From: Lentzea pudingi
GTDB lineage: Bacteria > Actinomycetota > Actinomycetes > Mycobacteriales > Pseudonocardiaceae
Assembly: GCF_014646255.1 (NCBI RefSeq)
Contig: NZ_BMNC01000015.1
Span: 115,717-179,716, forward strand
Direction of reading: 5' to 3'
DNA length: 64,000 nucleotides
The position numbers were made by a program, and so were the translations under genes. The notes under the pieces are model-generated. The model searched no databases. It was not told the DNA's origin and saw nothing but the letters and a program-made list of their open reading frames with translations. Shown one piece after another: positions 43,156 through 53,953 of this stretch. The first letter of the stretch is position 1; every line of letters starts with the position of its first letter.

Positions 43156-43467
43156 ATGACCGATCCCAACGGAAGGAACGGCGTGAAGACGCTCGGCATC
43201 AAGCTGCCGAGCGAACTGCACGCCCAGTTCACGCTCGTGGCTCAGCTCGACGACCTGAACCTGGGTGACGCCGTGCTGCGCGCAGTCGAGCTCTACGTGG
43301 AGACGAAGCGCTCGGCGCCCGACTTCGCGGCCAGGGCCGCTGCCGCACTCGAAGAGATCGAGCGCGAGGCGGCCAACCGGCGTTCAGCCATTGAAGGCTT
43401 GTTCGGCGAAGCCACACCGGGCAAGACCGGCTCAAGCCGCGCGAAGAAGACCGAGCCGCAAGGCTGA
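43156..43467 (+). CDS. Ribbon-helix-helix accessory protein
   Basis: 103 residues from ATG 43156 (GAGGAGG upstream). VKTLGIKLPSELHAQFTLVAQLDDLNLGDAVLRAVELYVE is an RHH (MetJ/Arc/CopG) unit with beta strand plus two helices. The tail is basic. It ends the transfer operon before a perfect hairpin. It probably binds DNA as a relaxosome accessory or operon repressor. Confidence 0.8.
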   Translation: MTDPNGRNGVKTLGIKLPSELHAQFTLVAQLDDLNLGDAVLRAVELYVETKRSAPDFAARAAAALEEIEREAANRRSAIEGLFGEATPGKTGSSRAKKTEPQG

Positions 43468-43480
43468 CACCTCCCTCGAA

Positions 43481-43515
43481 GGCGGTAGACGGCAGATTTA
43501 CTGCCGTCTACCGCC
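43481..43515 (+). terminator. Perfect 15-bp hairpin terminator of transfer operon
   Basis: GGCGGTAGACGGCAG pairs perfectly with CTGCCGTCTACCGCC around ATTTA. It lies 13 bases after the RHH gene and separates the transfer operon from the recombinase unit. Confidence 0.8.
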
Positions 43516-43632
43516 CACTCAAAACACCGAGCTGTCAATTCCACAGCACCGCCCCAACAGATTAGGACAGGATTTCCTCTCTTGGCACATCGCGAGAGTA
43601 CTGAGAAAATCCTGAAAGAAAGGATTCCAACA

Positions 43633-44049
43633 ATGAAAGAAACTACAATCTCAACGCACACAAGGATCGCACGAGCAAGGCTGCCAGCATCCCGAAAGCA
43701 CCTTGCAGTGTCCTTCATTCGAGCGAACAGTCGATCATCGGCCGAGGCTCAACGTGATTTGTGCCGTCAACACGCCAAGAGCATGCGCCTTCACATCACT
43801 TACGAGTTTGCGGTGATCGGCGTCGGCGCAAGCCACATGGCCACATTCGAGACACTTATTGGACTCTTCTACTACCTCAACAAGAACCCACAAGTCAGCC
43901 ACCTTATAACCGTGGACTGCAGCAGGCTTACTCGCCACGGCGAAGTTTTCGCCATGATCACAGCCATGCTGGACGAGCTGGAAGTTGAATTCACGACTCG
44001 CACCGACATTATTCAACTCATCGATAGATCAACCAACAAGGAGGCATGA
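43633..44049 (+). CDS. Resolvase-like protein without catalytic serine (copy 3)
   Basis: 138 residues from ATG 43633 (AAAGGA upstream). The start of the fold is SFIRANSRSSAEAQRDLCRQ, with Asn in place of the nucleophilic Ser. Later TVDCSRLTRHGEVF keeps both Arg of the K-x-D-R-L-x-R motif, so this copy is less eroded than copies 1 and 2. It stops 1 base before the large recombinase GTG, so the two are translationally coupled. Possible recombination directionality factor or partner subunit; inferred. Confidence 0.75.
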   Translation: MKETTISTHTRIARARLPASRKHLAVSFIRANSRSSAEAQRDLCRQHAKSMRLHITYEFAVIGVGASHMATFETLIGLFYYLNKNPQVSHLITVDCSRLTRHGEVFAMITAMLDELEVEFTTRTDIIQLIDRSTNKEA

Positions 44050-44050
44050 T

Positions 44051-46078
44051 GTGCGCATCAACGGCGAGAACGAAAAGTCAGAACTGATCGATCACTCCTC
44101 CCACGAAGAGGAGACCGAGCGCTCACCCAAAACCGTGGCAAGCCTGGCAAACATTGCCCGCCGCAGGGAAGCGCGAGCCAACGTCATCGAGGAGCTTCGA
44201 GCCAAGCAGGTCCCCGAATCCATCGAGGAAGTTGGCGATCTTTCTCCAAGGCTGGCGGCAGCCAGCCAGCGCCAGCCACCACGCGCTCAACGTCATGCTG
44301 CCGAGAGCTCGCGTTCCTCACCGATTGCCTTCATCTACCTGCGCGTGAGCACGAAGGAGCAAGCTCAGCGTGGAGGCAACGCCGAGGGGTACTCAATTCC
44401 TACTCAGCGCAGTGCCTGCTACCTAAAGTCTGAGCAGATTGGCGCCACTGTCGCGAACGAGTACGTGGACGCCGGGGAATCTGCCCGTTCAGCAAAACGC
44501 GATGACCTCCAACGCATGCTTCGAGACGTGAAGCGCCTGCGGCCAGACTTCGTCATTATCCACAAGATCGATCGCCTCGCTCGCAACCGCGAAGATGACT
44601 TGGCAATCAATCTGTTGCTGCGCAGGCACGGCGTGAAGCTCGTGTCATGCATGGAGCACATCGACGACAGCCCGAGCGGACGCTTGCTCTACGGCGTCAT
44701 GGCCGAGATCGCACAGTTCTACTCGGCGAACTTGGCTGAAGAGGTCATGAAGGGCCTCATCGCCAAAGCAGAAGAGGGCGGCACTCCATACCGTGCACCG
44801 ATCGGCTATACGAACCGACGAGAGATGCGCGGCGGAATTGAGCGCTCGTGGGTTGAGTTAGACGAGGATCGCTGGGATATCATCCGCTGGTGCTTTGACG
44901 AGTACTCAACCGGCGAGTGGTCAGGGATCGATCTGACACTGGCCGCACAAGCAAAAGGATTGACCACTCGCCCAACTCGTACCAAGCCAGCAGCACCCAT
45001 CTCCCTGACGACGATGTACCACATCCTACAGAACCCGTACTACATCGGCATCGTGTCCTACCGAGGAATTCACTACGAAGGCAGACATAAGGCCATCGTC
45101 GAGCCAGAGAAGTGGCTTGCAGTGCAGGATATTCTGGCCGCTCACAACAACACGGGCGAGAAGGACCGAAAGCACAATCACTACCTTCGAAGTACCATCC
45201 ACTGCTCCGAATGCGGTGGACGCTTGGTGTACTCAGAAGCCAAGGGCAACGGCGGCAAGTACATCTACTTCATGTGCTCCAAGAAGAAGACGAAGGCAAA
45301 TTACTGTCAACGACCAGCAGTACGGGTGGAGCGCATCGAAGAGGAGGTTCTTCGGTTCTACGAGGGCTTCCAAGTCAAGCCGGAGGCAGCAGCTCTGATC
45401 CAAGCCGGCGTTGAGTGGAGCCTGGAGGCTCAGCGCAAAGATGCTGAGCGAACGACGAAGCGAGCGAAGGCACGCCGCGCATCAGTCGAGGCAGAGCGCC
45501 AAGTGCTGCTCCGGGCGCACTACGCGGGAGCTGTGCCGCAGGATCTCCTTGCGAGCGAGATGCAGCGCTTCACGCGCGAGTTGGCGGAGGCCGATGGACA
45601 GCTCCGGGCTGCCCAGGTGGCGACTACCGATGTCCTGTCGACACTGAAGCTCTCACTACGGGCTGCCACGAGGTGCGAAGCGGAGTACGCATGGGCACCG
45701 AACCAGATCCGGCGACAGATCAACCGCGGGTTCTTCAAGAGTCTGTGGATCGGCGAGGATGGCAGGGTCGAGCGCTACGAGCTGAACGAGCCGTTCAAGG
45801 CGCTCCTTGCGGTTCAGGGGCCGCTGTTGGGTAACGCGGCCACCGCAGAGGCGGAACCAGGCACGGTGCCAGCTGAGGCCGTTGATTGCAGTGATGCTGG
45901 AGCCACGGCTGAGCGCACCACGCCTTCGGTAGTTCTGCAGGCGTCGTTCCCAGAAAACGACGTAACAGATAGTAATAACAACAACACGCACCGTAGATGG
46001 TTCTCTACGGTGCGTGGTTTGAATGACGCATATCTGGTGGGCGCGACAGGGATCGAACCTGCGACCGCTCGGGTGTAA
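44051..46078 (+). CDS. Large serine recombinase (integrase), ORF closes inside tRNA-Val
   Basis: 675 residues from GTG 44051 with AAGGAGG upstream. A long charged N-terminal extension (about 90 residues) precedes the catalytic domain: FIYLRVSTKEQ (Ser about 100), HKIDRLARNRED (catalytic Arg pair), then the recombinase domain, the zinc ribbon (CSECGGRL ... CSKKKTKANYC, about 390-425) and a coiled coil. The last about 14 codons read through the tRNA-Val gene antisense, ending LVGATGIEPATARV with TAA across the anticodon. It integrates the element, apparently into this tRNA. Confidence 0.93.
   Translation: MRINGENEKSELIDHSSHEEETERSPKTVASLANIARRREARANVIEELRAKQVPESIEEVGDLSPRLAAASQRQPPRAQRHAAESSRSSPIAFIYLRVSTKEQAQRGGNAEGYSIPTQRSACYLKSEQIGATVANEYVDAGESARSAKRDDLQRMLRDVKRLRPDFVIIHKIDRLARNREDDLAINLLLRRHGVKLVSCMEHIDDSPSGRLLYGVMAEIAQFYSANLAEEVMKGLIAKAEEGGTPYRAPIGYTNRREMRGGIERSWVELDEDRWDIIRWCFDEYSTGEWSGIDLTLAAQAKGLTTRPTRTKPAAPISLTTMYHILQNPYYIGIVSYRGIHYEGRHKAIVEPEKWLAVQDILAAHNNTGEKDRKHNHYLRSTIHCSECGGRLVYSEAKGNGGKYIYFMCSKKKTKANYCQRPAVRVERIEEEVLRFYEGFQVKPEAAALIQAGVEWSLEAQRKDAERTTKRAKARRASVEAERQVLLRAHYAGAVPQDLLASEMQRFTRELAEADGQLRAAQVATTDVLSTLKLSLRAATRCEAEYAWAPNQIRRQINRGFFKSLWIGEDGRVERYELNEPFKALLAVQGPLLGNAATAEAEPGTVPAEAVDCSDAGATAERTTPSVVLQASFPENDVTDSNNNNTHRRWFSTVRGLNDAYLVGATGIEPATARV
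45985..46016 (-). terminator. tRNA-Val terminator inside the integrase frame
   Basis: CACGCACCGTAGA pairs perfectly with TCTACGGTGCGTG. On the minus strand it is followed by TTGTTGTTATTACT, a proper U-rich tail, so it terminates the leftward tRNA transcript. It lies within the 3' end of the serine recombinase gene. Confidence 0.75.
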
Positions 46079-46109
46079 ACCGAGTGCTCTTCCGCTGAGC
46101 TACACGCCC
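46035..46109 (-). tRNA. tRNA-Val (anticodon TAC)
   Basis: On the minus strand a complete cloverleaf is seen: acceptor GGGCGTG/CGCGCCC (one G-U), D-arm GCTC...GAGC, anticodon stem CTCGG/CCGAG with loop TTTACAC (anticodon TAC), T-arm with TTCGATC, and discriminator A followed by encoded CCA (46035-46037). The element's recombinase frame reaches to 46078, i.e. into the anticodon loop. Confidence 0.95.
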
Positions 46110-46147
46110 CAACCCCAACGCCGCGAAGGCGCAGGGCCACAACTACA

Positions 46148-46609
46148 TCATGCCCGAAGCGAGGCGACGGCCTTCTTCCAGCCCGACTGATCCCGAGCCT
46201 CCCCAGGCGAGTTCACCTCGGCGAACCGCACCACACCGGCGAGATCCACCAGGAACGTCCCCCGCACCGCCATCCCCGAAGCGGAGTTGAACACCCCGTA
46301 CGACTGCGCCACAGCCCCGTGCGGCCAGAAGTCCGACAGCAGCGGGAACTGGTAGCCCTCCTGGTTCGCCCACGCCTTCAGCGCGAACGGCGTGTCCACG
46401 GACACGCCCAGCACCTGCACGGCCGCGTCCTCGTAGACAGCCAGTTCGTCTTGCAGCTGGCAGAGCTCGCCCCGGCAGGTGCCGCTGAACGCGAACGGGT
46501 AGAAGACCAGGAGCACGGACCGTGAGCCTCGGAACGACGACAACGTCACAGGTTGCTTGTTGTAGTCGTTCAAGGTGAAGTCCGGGGCTTCCGAACCGAC
46601 GACCGCCAT
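46148..46609 (-). CDS. ahpE: Peroxiredoxin, AhpE-like
   Basis: 153 residues from ATG 46609 (GGAGGGG upstream). The peroxidatic Cys45 is in YPFAFSGTCRGELC (T-x-x-C with F-x-G context); Cys50 could resolve it. One-domain AhpC/TSA fold, cytosolic reduction of peroxides as in mycobacterial AhpE. This gene, DUF3052 and aceE are neighbours in many Pseudonocardiaceae-type genomes, marking the start of core chromosome. Confidence 0.92.
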   Translation of the reverse strand: MAVVGSEAPDFTLNDYNKQPVTLSSFRGSRSVLLVFYPFAFSGTCRGELCQLQDELAVYEDAAVQVLGVSVDTPFALKAWANQEGYQFPLLSDFWPHGAVAQSYGVFNSASGMAVRGTFLVDLAGVVRFAEVNSPGEARDQSGWKKAVASLRA

Positions 46610-46677
46610 GAACCCCTCCAGCCGCACACAGGACCCACGGACGCGTCAACGCCCGCGGGGCAACCCTATGCGAGACC

Positions 46678-47118
46678 TCAGCGCTTGGCCTTGGCCGACT
46701 TCGGCCACACCAGGCGGATGCCCGCCCAGTCGTCGGCGACGCTGATGTTGGAGGTCTGCGACAGGCCGGCGGTGGGCACGGCCTCGGCGACGTCCGAAGG
46801 CTCCACATGGCCGGGGCGGCCGGTCTTCGGGGTGAGAACCCAGATCACGCCGTCCTCTGCGAGCACGCCGGTGGCCTCGAGGAGGGCGTCGACCAGGTCG
46901 CCGTCGTCCTCTCGCCACCAGAGCAGGACGACGCTCACCGTCTCGTCGGCATCCTCGTCGAGGAGGTCGCCCCCGATTCGCTCCTCGACAGCGGCACGCA
47001 AGGCGTCGTCAACGTCCTCGTCCCAGCCGAGTTCCTGGACGACCATGCCTGATTCGATCCCGAGCTTGTCGGCGACGCCGAGCTTGCCGGCGTCTTCCGC
47101 GGCGACCACGGTTTTCAC
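46678..47118 (-). CDS. DUF3052 family protein
   Basis: 146 residues from GTG 47118. Acidic, single domain: KLGIESGMVVQELGWDEDVDD and later GVIWVLTPKTGRPGHVEPSD are the family hallmarks. Actinobacteria-specific; function unknown. It is divergent from aceE and followed by the peroxiredoxin in the same direction. Confidence 0.93.
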   Translation of the reverse strand: MKTVVAAEDAGKLGVADKLGIESGMVVQELGWDEDVDDALRAAVEERIGGDLLDEDADETVSVVLLWWREDDGDLVDALLEATGVLAEDGVIWVLTPKTGRPGHVEPSDVAEAVPTAGLSQTSNISVADDWAGIRLVWPKSAKAKR

Positions 47119-47429
47119 TCCTCCAACTACGCAAGAGCGACAGCCCTAAGACTGCCGCCAGAGTCCGTTACTCGGGCTAGCGAACACTGTCAGCTACCTC
47201 CGGCGCAACTGTTGACCACTTGACACGCCGGAACGGGCACCCCTGTGAAGACACCTACACTGGCATGAGGCACGCTCTACATACCTCTTATCGCGCGCGC
47301 GTGAGCGACACGATCCAGAACTACCGACCGGTAGCGATGACGAAGTCGTCGCGCAAGGACAACGATAGGAACGCGTGGCACGGTTGCCGGGCCAGCGCGA
47401 AGTACCGCCAACGAAGCCGAGGAGACACC
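47119..47429. other. Divergent promoter region DUF3052 / aceE
   Basis: 311 bases. Contains TTGACC and TTGACA at about 47212 and 47220, candidates for -35 boxes. The frame from 47220 is in phase with aceE but lacks an RBS and conserved residues, so it is regarded as leader. No RNA gene recognised. Confidence 0.45.
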
Positions 47430-50189
<2,760 letters not shown>

Positions 50190-50222
50190 TCCCAGAGGCC
50201 GATCAAGGCGCTGTGAGGCGAT

Positions 50223-50262
50223 CTGAGGGGCCGTTCCGCCACCGTGCGGGACGGCCCCTCAG
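50223..50262 (+). terminator. aceE terminator
   Basis: CTGAGGGGCCGTTCCGC pairs with GCGGGACGGCCCCTCAG around a 6-base loop, 33 bases after the aceE stop; followed by TCTGTTCGTTG. Confidence 0.8.
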
Positions 50263-50378
50263 TCTGTTCGTTGATGCATTTGGGTGATCCCGGCGCCCGC
50301 AGGCATCCGACCCGACTGCCGGAGCGTGCTCTCCCTGTCACTCCACGTGTCGGAGTGTTGATCGAAGGGGAGCAGATC

Positions 50379-50837
50379 ATGAACGCATCACTGACCAGAC
50401 GGGTCGCGGGGGCGGCCGTCGCGGTCGCGCTGGCGCTGCCGGTCGTCGTGACGGGCCAGGCCCAGGCGAGCGCGTGGCCCAACGACACCTGGGACGTGAC
50501 CGACAAGTTCGCGGCCGGGGTGAGCGTCGGCGCGATCACCTGGGGCAACCGCACCAGCAACCTCAGGGGCTACGTCGAGGACTTCGGCGGCGTCAACTCC
50601 ACGACCGTGGTCTTCACCGCCTACGCCGGCGCCACGAAGGTCGACAGCGACACCCGGACCGCGTCGCCGGGCGAGAACGTGCCGTTCAACTTCCCGATCG
50701 GGGATCCCGACAAGGTCGGGGGCTTCGACCGCCTCAAGATCCAGGTCTGCCAGTCGCAGAACCCGGAGCAGACGTGCAACCCCGGCGTGAACGTCACCAG
50801 GGACGCGATCCCGGAGCGCGAGGTCTGGCGCCCGTAG
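50379..50837 (+). CDS. Secreted small protein of unknown function
   Basis: 152 residues from ATG 50379 (GGGGAG upstream). Signal peptide 1-31 (RR, hydrophobic AVAVALALPVVV, cleavage after QAQASA). Mature part is beta-rich with one Cys pair (CQSQNPEQTC), resembling a small exported beta-sandwich. Function unknown. It is separate from aceE by a terminator. Confidence 0.75.
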   Translation: MNASLTRRVAGAAVAVALALPVVVTGQAQASAWPNDTWDVTDKFAAGVSVGAITWGNRTSNLRGYVEDFGGVNSTTVVFTAYAGATKVDSDTRTASPGENVPFNFPIGDPDKVGGFDRLKIQVCQSQNPEQTCNPGVNVTRDAIPEREVWRP

Positions 50838-50907
50838 CACTTCACAGCGCGGCGGCGGTGACAGCGCCGCCGTAGCCGTGGCGGCAGGCCATCGGATCAG
50901 GCGCGAA

Positions 50908-50961
50908 GGCCTTGGCAATGAGTCTTTTGCGGACGAAGTCAAAAGTCCCATTGCTAAGGCC
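50908..50961. repeat. Long imperfect hairpin, 22-bp arms
   Basis: The arms 50908-50929 and 50940-50961 pair over 22 bases with three mismatches around a 10-base loop, and the sequence is AT-richer than the surroundings. It lies between convergent genes and may be a terminator or a MITE-like remnant. Confidence 0.6.
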
Positions 50962-50974
50962 CTGGTCAGAGCAA

Positions 50975-51007
50975 CCGATATATCAGTTCGGCCGATATAT
51001 CAGTTCG
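50975..51007. repeat. Tandem 16-bp repeat with GATATATC core
   Basis: CCGATATATCAGTTCG occurs twice (50975-50990 and 50992-51007), one G apart. Each has the palindromic core GATATATC. It directly precedes the stop end of the minus-strand carboxypeptidase gene, so it is not upstream of a gene. Confidence 0.65.
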
Positions 51008-51008
51008 T

Positions 51009-52181
51009 TCAACACTGCGCGACGGGCTGCGCGTGAAGGAGCGGGCCGTCCGCTCGAGCGTCCAGCAGCAGCGGAACCAGGGCCCGCGCCTCCTGCTTCA
51101 GCGGCACGATCCGATCACCGCCACGCAGGTACTGGGACTGGACGCCGTGCAACGCGAGTTCGTCCCGCACCTCGGCGTACTGGGCACCGGTCAGCACGTA
51201 ACCGCACGGCGGCGTGGCCACCACGTCCGACGGATCCGGTGCCTGGTTGTCGGCGCCCCCGAAGTAGATCGGGCCGGACCGGACCGCACGGGAGGCGGCG
51301 TTCGCGGCCTCGATCGCCGGGCGGTTCGAGCCGACGAACGACTGGGTGCCGTCCAGGGCGAGCAGGTGCGACTCGACGCGGTACGCCGGGGTGCCGTCGA
51401 CGTTGGTCTCCACCAGCAGGCCCATGCCGTGCTTCAACCCGCCCGTGTTGCGGAGGATGCGCTCCTGGCCGTCGCCTGCCACCTGGCGGACGGGCTCACC
51501 GGTCACCGGGTCGACGTAGATGCCGTAGACGCCCGAAGTACGGCCAGCGGCCTCGACCGACGGCCGGACGTACGAGCGTGAGAGCGACTCGGACAGGTCG
51601 TGCACGCCGTCAGCGACGTTGAGGTTGCGCGGCCACAGCCAGAGGACGTCCTTCACGTAGTAGGGCGCCGACGGGCCGAACTCGTGCAGGTCGTGGATGA
51701 CGTCGGGCTGCCAGTCGCGGATCACCGCGGCCATCGCGCGGGCCTCGGCGGAGCGCAGGAGCAGGTGGTCGCGGTTGATGTCGATGCCGGCGGAGTTGCC
51801 GCGGGTGTCGGCGACCCGGCCGTCCGGGTTGGCGTTCGGCACGAAGAGGTAGGTCGTGCTGGACGAGCGCGGCAAGGAGCGCATGCGGATCAGGCACGCC
51901 TCGCGGCCGGCGGGTTCGTCGCCGTGCTGGGAGCAGATGAAGAGAACCACCGTGCGCGCGGTGCGGGAGCCCACGCGCACGAGCTGGATCGGGCGGCCCT
52001 GGGCGGTGACGCCGATCTCCGAGACGGGGAGGCCGGTGGCGCGCAGGTAGGCCTGTTCGTCGGCCTCGGTGGTCCACTTGCCGGTGAGCTCGAATCCGGT
52101 GCGCGGAGGTGGTGCGGCGACGGCCGGAACAGCTACCAGCGACGAGACAGCGGTCAGCAGAGCGATCAACAGTCCCCTCAT
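51009..52181 (-). CDS. Secreted M14 zinc carboxypeptidase
   Basis: 390 residues from ATG 52181. Signal peptide 1-22 (MRGLLIALLTAVSSLVAVPAVAA). HGDEPAGREA is the H-x-x-E zinc-binding motif of M14 peptidases and the third ligand His is in DLHEFG. NPDGRVADTRGN and GIDINRDH are substrate-site motifs. C-terminal catalytic Glu region VETNVDG. Secreted zinc carboxypeptidase acting on peptides or peptidoglycan. Overlaps the pnuC stop by 4 bases, an odd coupling of unrelated functions. Confidence 0.88.
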   Translation of the reverse strand: MRGLLIALLTAVSSLVAVPAVAAPPPRTGFELTGKWTTEADEQAYLRATGLPVSEIGVTAQGRPIQLVRVGSRTARTVVLFICSQHGDEPAGREACLIRMRSLPRSSSTTYLFVPNANPDGRVADTRGNSAGIDINRDHLLLRSAEARAMAAVIRDWQPDVIHDLHEFGPSAPYYVKDVLWLWPRNLNVADGVHDLSESLSRSYVRPSVEAAGRTSGVYGIYVDPVTGEPVRQVAGDGQERILRNTGGLKHGMGLLVETNVDGTPAYRVESHLLALDGTQSFVGSNRPAIEAANAASRAVRSGPIYFGGADNQAPDPSDVVATPPCGYVLTGAQYAEVRDELALHGVQSQYLRGGDRIVPLKQEARALVPLLLDARADGPLLHAQPVAQC

Positions 52182-52801
52182 AGAGGAGACTTTGCCGCCT
52201 GTGTCAACCGGCGGGCGGTGCGGTTCCAGTCGAGGAAACCGTGGACCACCAGGCCCGCGAAGATCACGTAGACGAACGCGCTGAAGTACAGGCCCGACTG
52301 GATCTGCAGCGGCACGCCGACGGCGTCGACCACCAGCCACACCAGCCAGAACTCCACGAGCCCCAGGCCCTGCAGGGCGAAGGCGAGGATCGTGCCGATG
52401 AAGATGGCGGCGTCCGGCCACGGCGCCCACGAGGCGTCCAGTGCGTCCAGCACCAGCGCGAACGCGACGGTGCCGACGACGAACGCCCCCACGACGGCGA
52501 TGCGTTCGCGCCGGGAACCCTTGCGCACCACCACGCCGAAGACCGGGTCACGCCGGCGCGCCCAGGCGTACCAGCCGTAGACGGCGATCGCACCAACGGC
52601 GACCTGACGGGTGGCGAGGCCGCCGAGGTGCGCCGACATGTAGACCGTGAAGAGCATCGCGACCGAGACCAGCTGAACGGGCCAGGTCAAGAGTGAACGG
52701 CGCTGCGCGAGGAACACCACCGCGAGCGCCAGCACCTGCCCGACCAGCTCCGTGTACGCGATCTTCTGCCCGAAGATCGTCAGTCCCATCTCGTACCACA
52801 C
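52178..52801 (-). CDS. pnuC: PnuC-family nicotinamide riboside transporter
   Basis: 207 residues from GTG 52801 (ATG 52789 also possible). Seven hydrophobic helices. The Trp-rich signatures LYFSAFVYVIFAGLVVHGFLDW and YGWYAWARR are typical of PnuC. Imports nicotinamide riboside for NAD synthesis. No NAD-salvage gene adjoins it. Divergent to the phytase gene, with which it shares a 54-base promoter region. Confidence 0.9.
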   Translation of the reverse strand: MWYEMGLTIFGQKIAYTELVGQVLALAVVFLAQRRSLLTWPVQLVSVAMLFTVYMSAHLGGLATRQVAVGAIAVYGWYAWARRRDPVFGVVVRKGSRRERIAVVGAFVVGTVAFALVLDALDASWAPWPDAAIFIGTILAFALQGLGLVEFWLVWLVVDAVGVPLQIQSGLYFSAFVYVIFAGLVVHGFLDWNRTARRLTQAAKSPL

Positions 52802-52855
52802 GGTTGTTCCCCCGCGGTTCAGTCGCAGTACACCGGTGTTTCCTACGGTCCCACC

Positions 52856-53944
52856 ATGTCATCTTCCTTAGCACTCGCGCTCGTGCCTTTGTTCCTCTCC
52901 GCGCCGGCGATGCCCGTCATCACACCGACGGTCGTCACGCAGACGTTCGAGGAGCCCGCCGACGCGGACGACCCGGCCATCTGGGTGAACCCGCGCAACA
53001 CCGAACGCAGTGTGGTCCTGGGCACGCTGAAGGAGGGTGGCTTGGCGGCGTTCGACCTGAACGGCCGCACGATCGGCGTCTACCCGGCGCCGCTGCCCCC
53101 GACTCCGGACGCGAAGCCCGGCCGCTTCAACAACGTCGACGTCCTCGGCGACCTGGCGTTCGTCAGCGACCGCGGCCGTGACCGCATCCGGGTGTTCCAA
53201 GTGGACGAACACGGCGCGAGGGACGTCACGAGCCCCGCCGCGAAGCCGGTGTTCAGCAAGACCGAGGCCGAGGTCGACGAGCAGCACACCGCGTACGGCC
53301 TGGCCGCCGGTCGGATCAACGGCAGGGACGTCGTCGTCACCAGCCGCCGCAACGAGACCAGCATCGCGCTCCTGCAGGTCGTGAAGGGTCCCAGGTACGA
53401 CACCAAGAAGGTGTCCACTTTGGACCTCCCGAGCACCTTCACCCTCCCGAACGGCCAGAAGTGGACGGTGTGCGGCGAGCCCGGTGAGGGCCCGCAGGTC
53501 GAGGGCATGGTGATCGACGAAAGCACCAACACCCTGTACGCCGCTCAGGAGGACGTCGGCATCTGGCGCATCCCGTTGCGCATCAATGGCTTCGGCAAGC
53601 CACAGCTCGTGGACAAGGTCCGCACTTGGGGTGCGCCGCAGAAGTTCAACCCTGAAACCGAGGAGTGCGAGGCCGACGGCCCGAACCCCGGTTTCGGCGG
53701 CAAGTGGCTCGAAGCCGACGCCGAGGGCCTCACGATCGCGAACGACGTGCTGCTCGCCTCCAGCCAGGGCGACTCGCGGTTCGTGGCCTACCGCAAGGCC
53801 GACATGAAGCCGCTGAAGGACTTCCGCGTCAAGGACGTCGAGCACTCCGACGGTGCCGACATCGTGCTGGGCAAGCTCAACCTCCTCGTCGTCCACGACG
53901 GAGAACGTCCCGACGGCACCGGGTTCGCGTTCATCAGGTTCTAG
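52856..53944 (+). CDS. Secreted beta-propeller 3-phytase-like protein
   Basis: 362 residues from ATG 52856. Signal peptide about 1-18. DADDPAIWVNPRN and the later NVDVLG followed by the S-D-R-G motif are the beta-propeller phytase (PF02333) signature; EVDEQHTAYGLA and the VEGMVIDESTNTLYAAQEDVGIW region are also conserved. Calcium-dependent removal of phosphate from phytate outside the cell. Length is typical. Confidence 0.9.
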   Translation: MSSSLALALVPLFLSAPAMPVITPTVVTQTFEEPADADDPAIWVNPRNTERSVVLGTLKEGGLAAFDLNGRTIGVYPAPLPPTPDAKPGRFNNVDVLGDLAFVSDRGRDRIRVFQVDEHGARDVTSPAAKPVFSKTEAEVDEQHTAYGLAAGRINGRDVVVTSRRNETSIALLQVVKGPRYDTKKVSTLDLPSTFTLPNGQKWTVCGEPGEGPQVEGMVIDESTNTLYAAQEDVGIWRIPLRINGFGKPQLVDKVRTWGAPQKFNPETEECEADGPNPGFGGKWLEADAEGLTIANDVLLASSQGDSRFVAYRKADMKPLKDFRVKDVEHSDGADIVLGKLNLLVVHDGERPDGTGFAFIRF

Positions 53945-53953
53945 TCTGACCCT

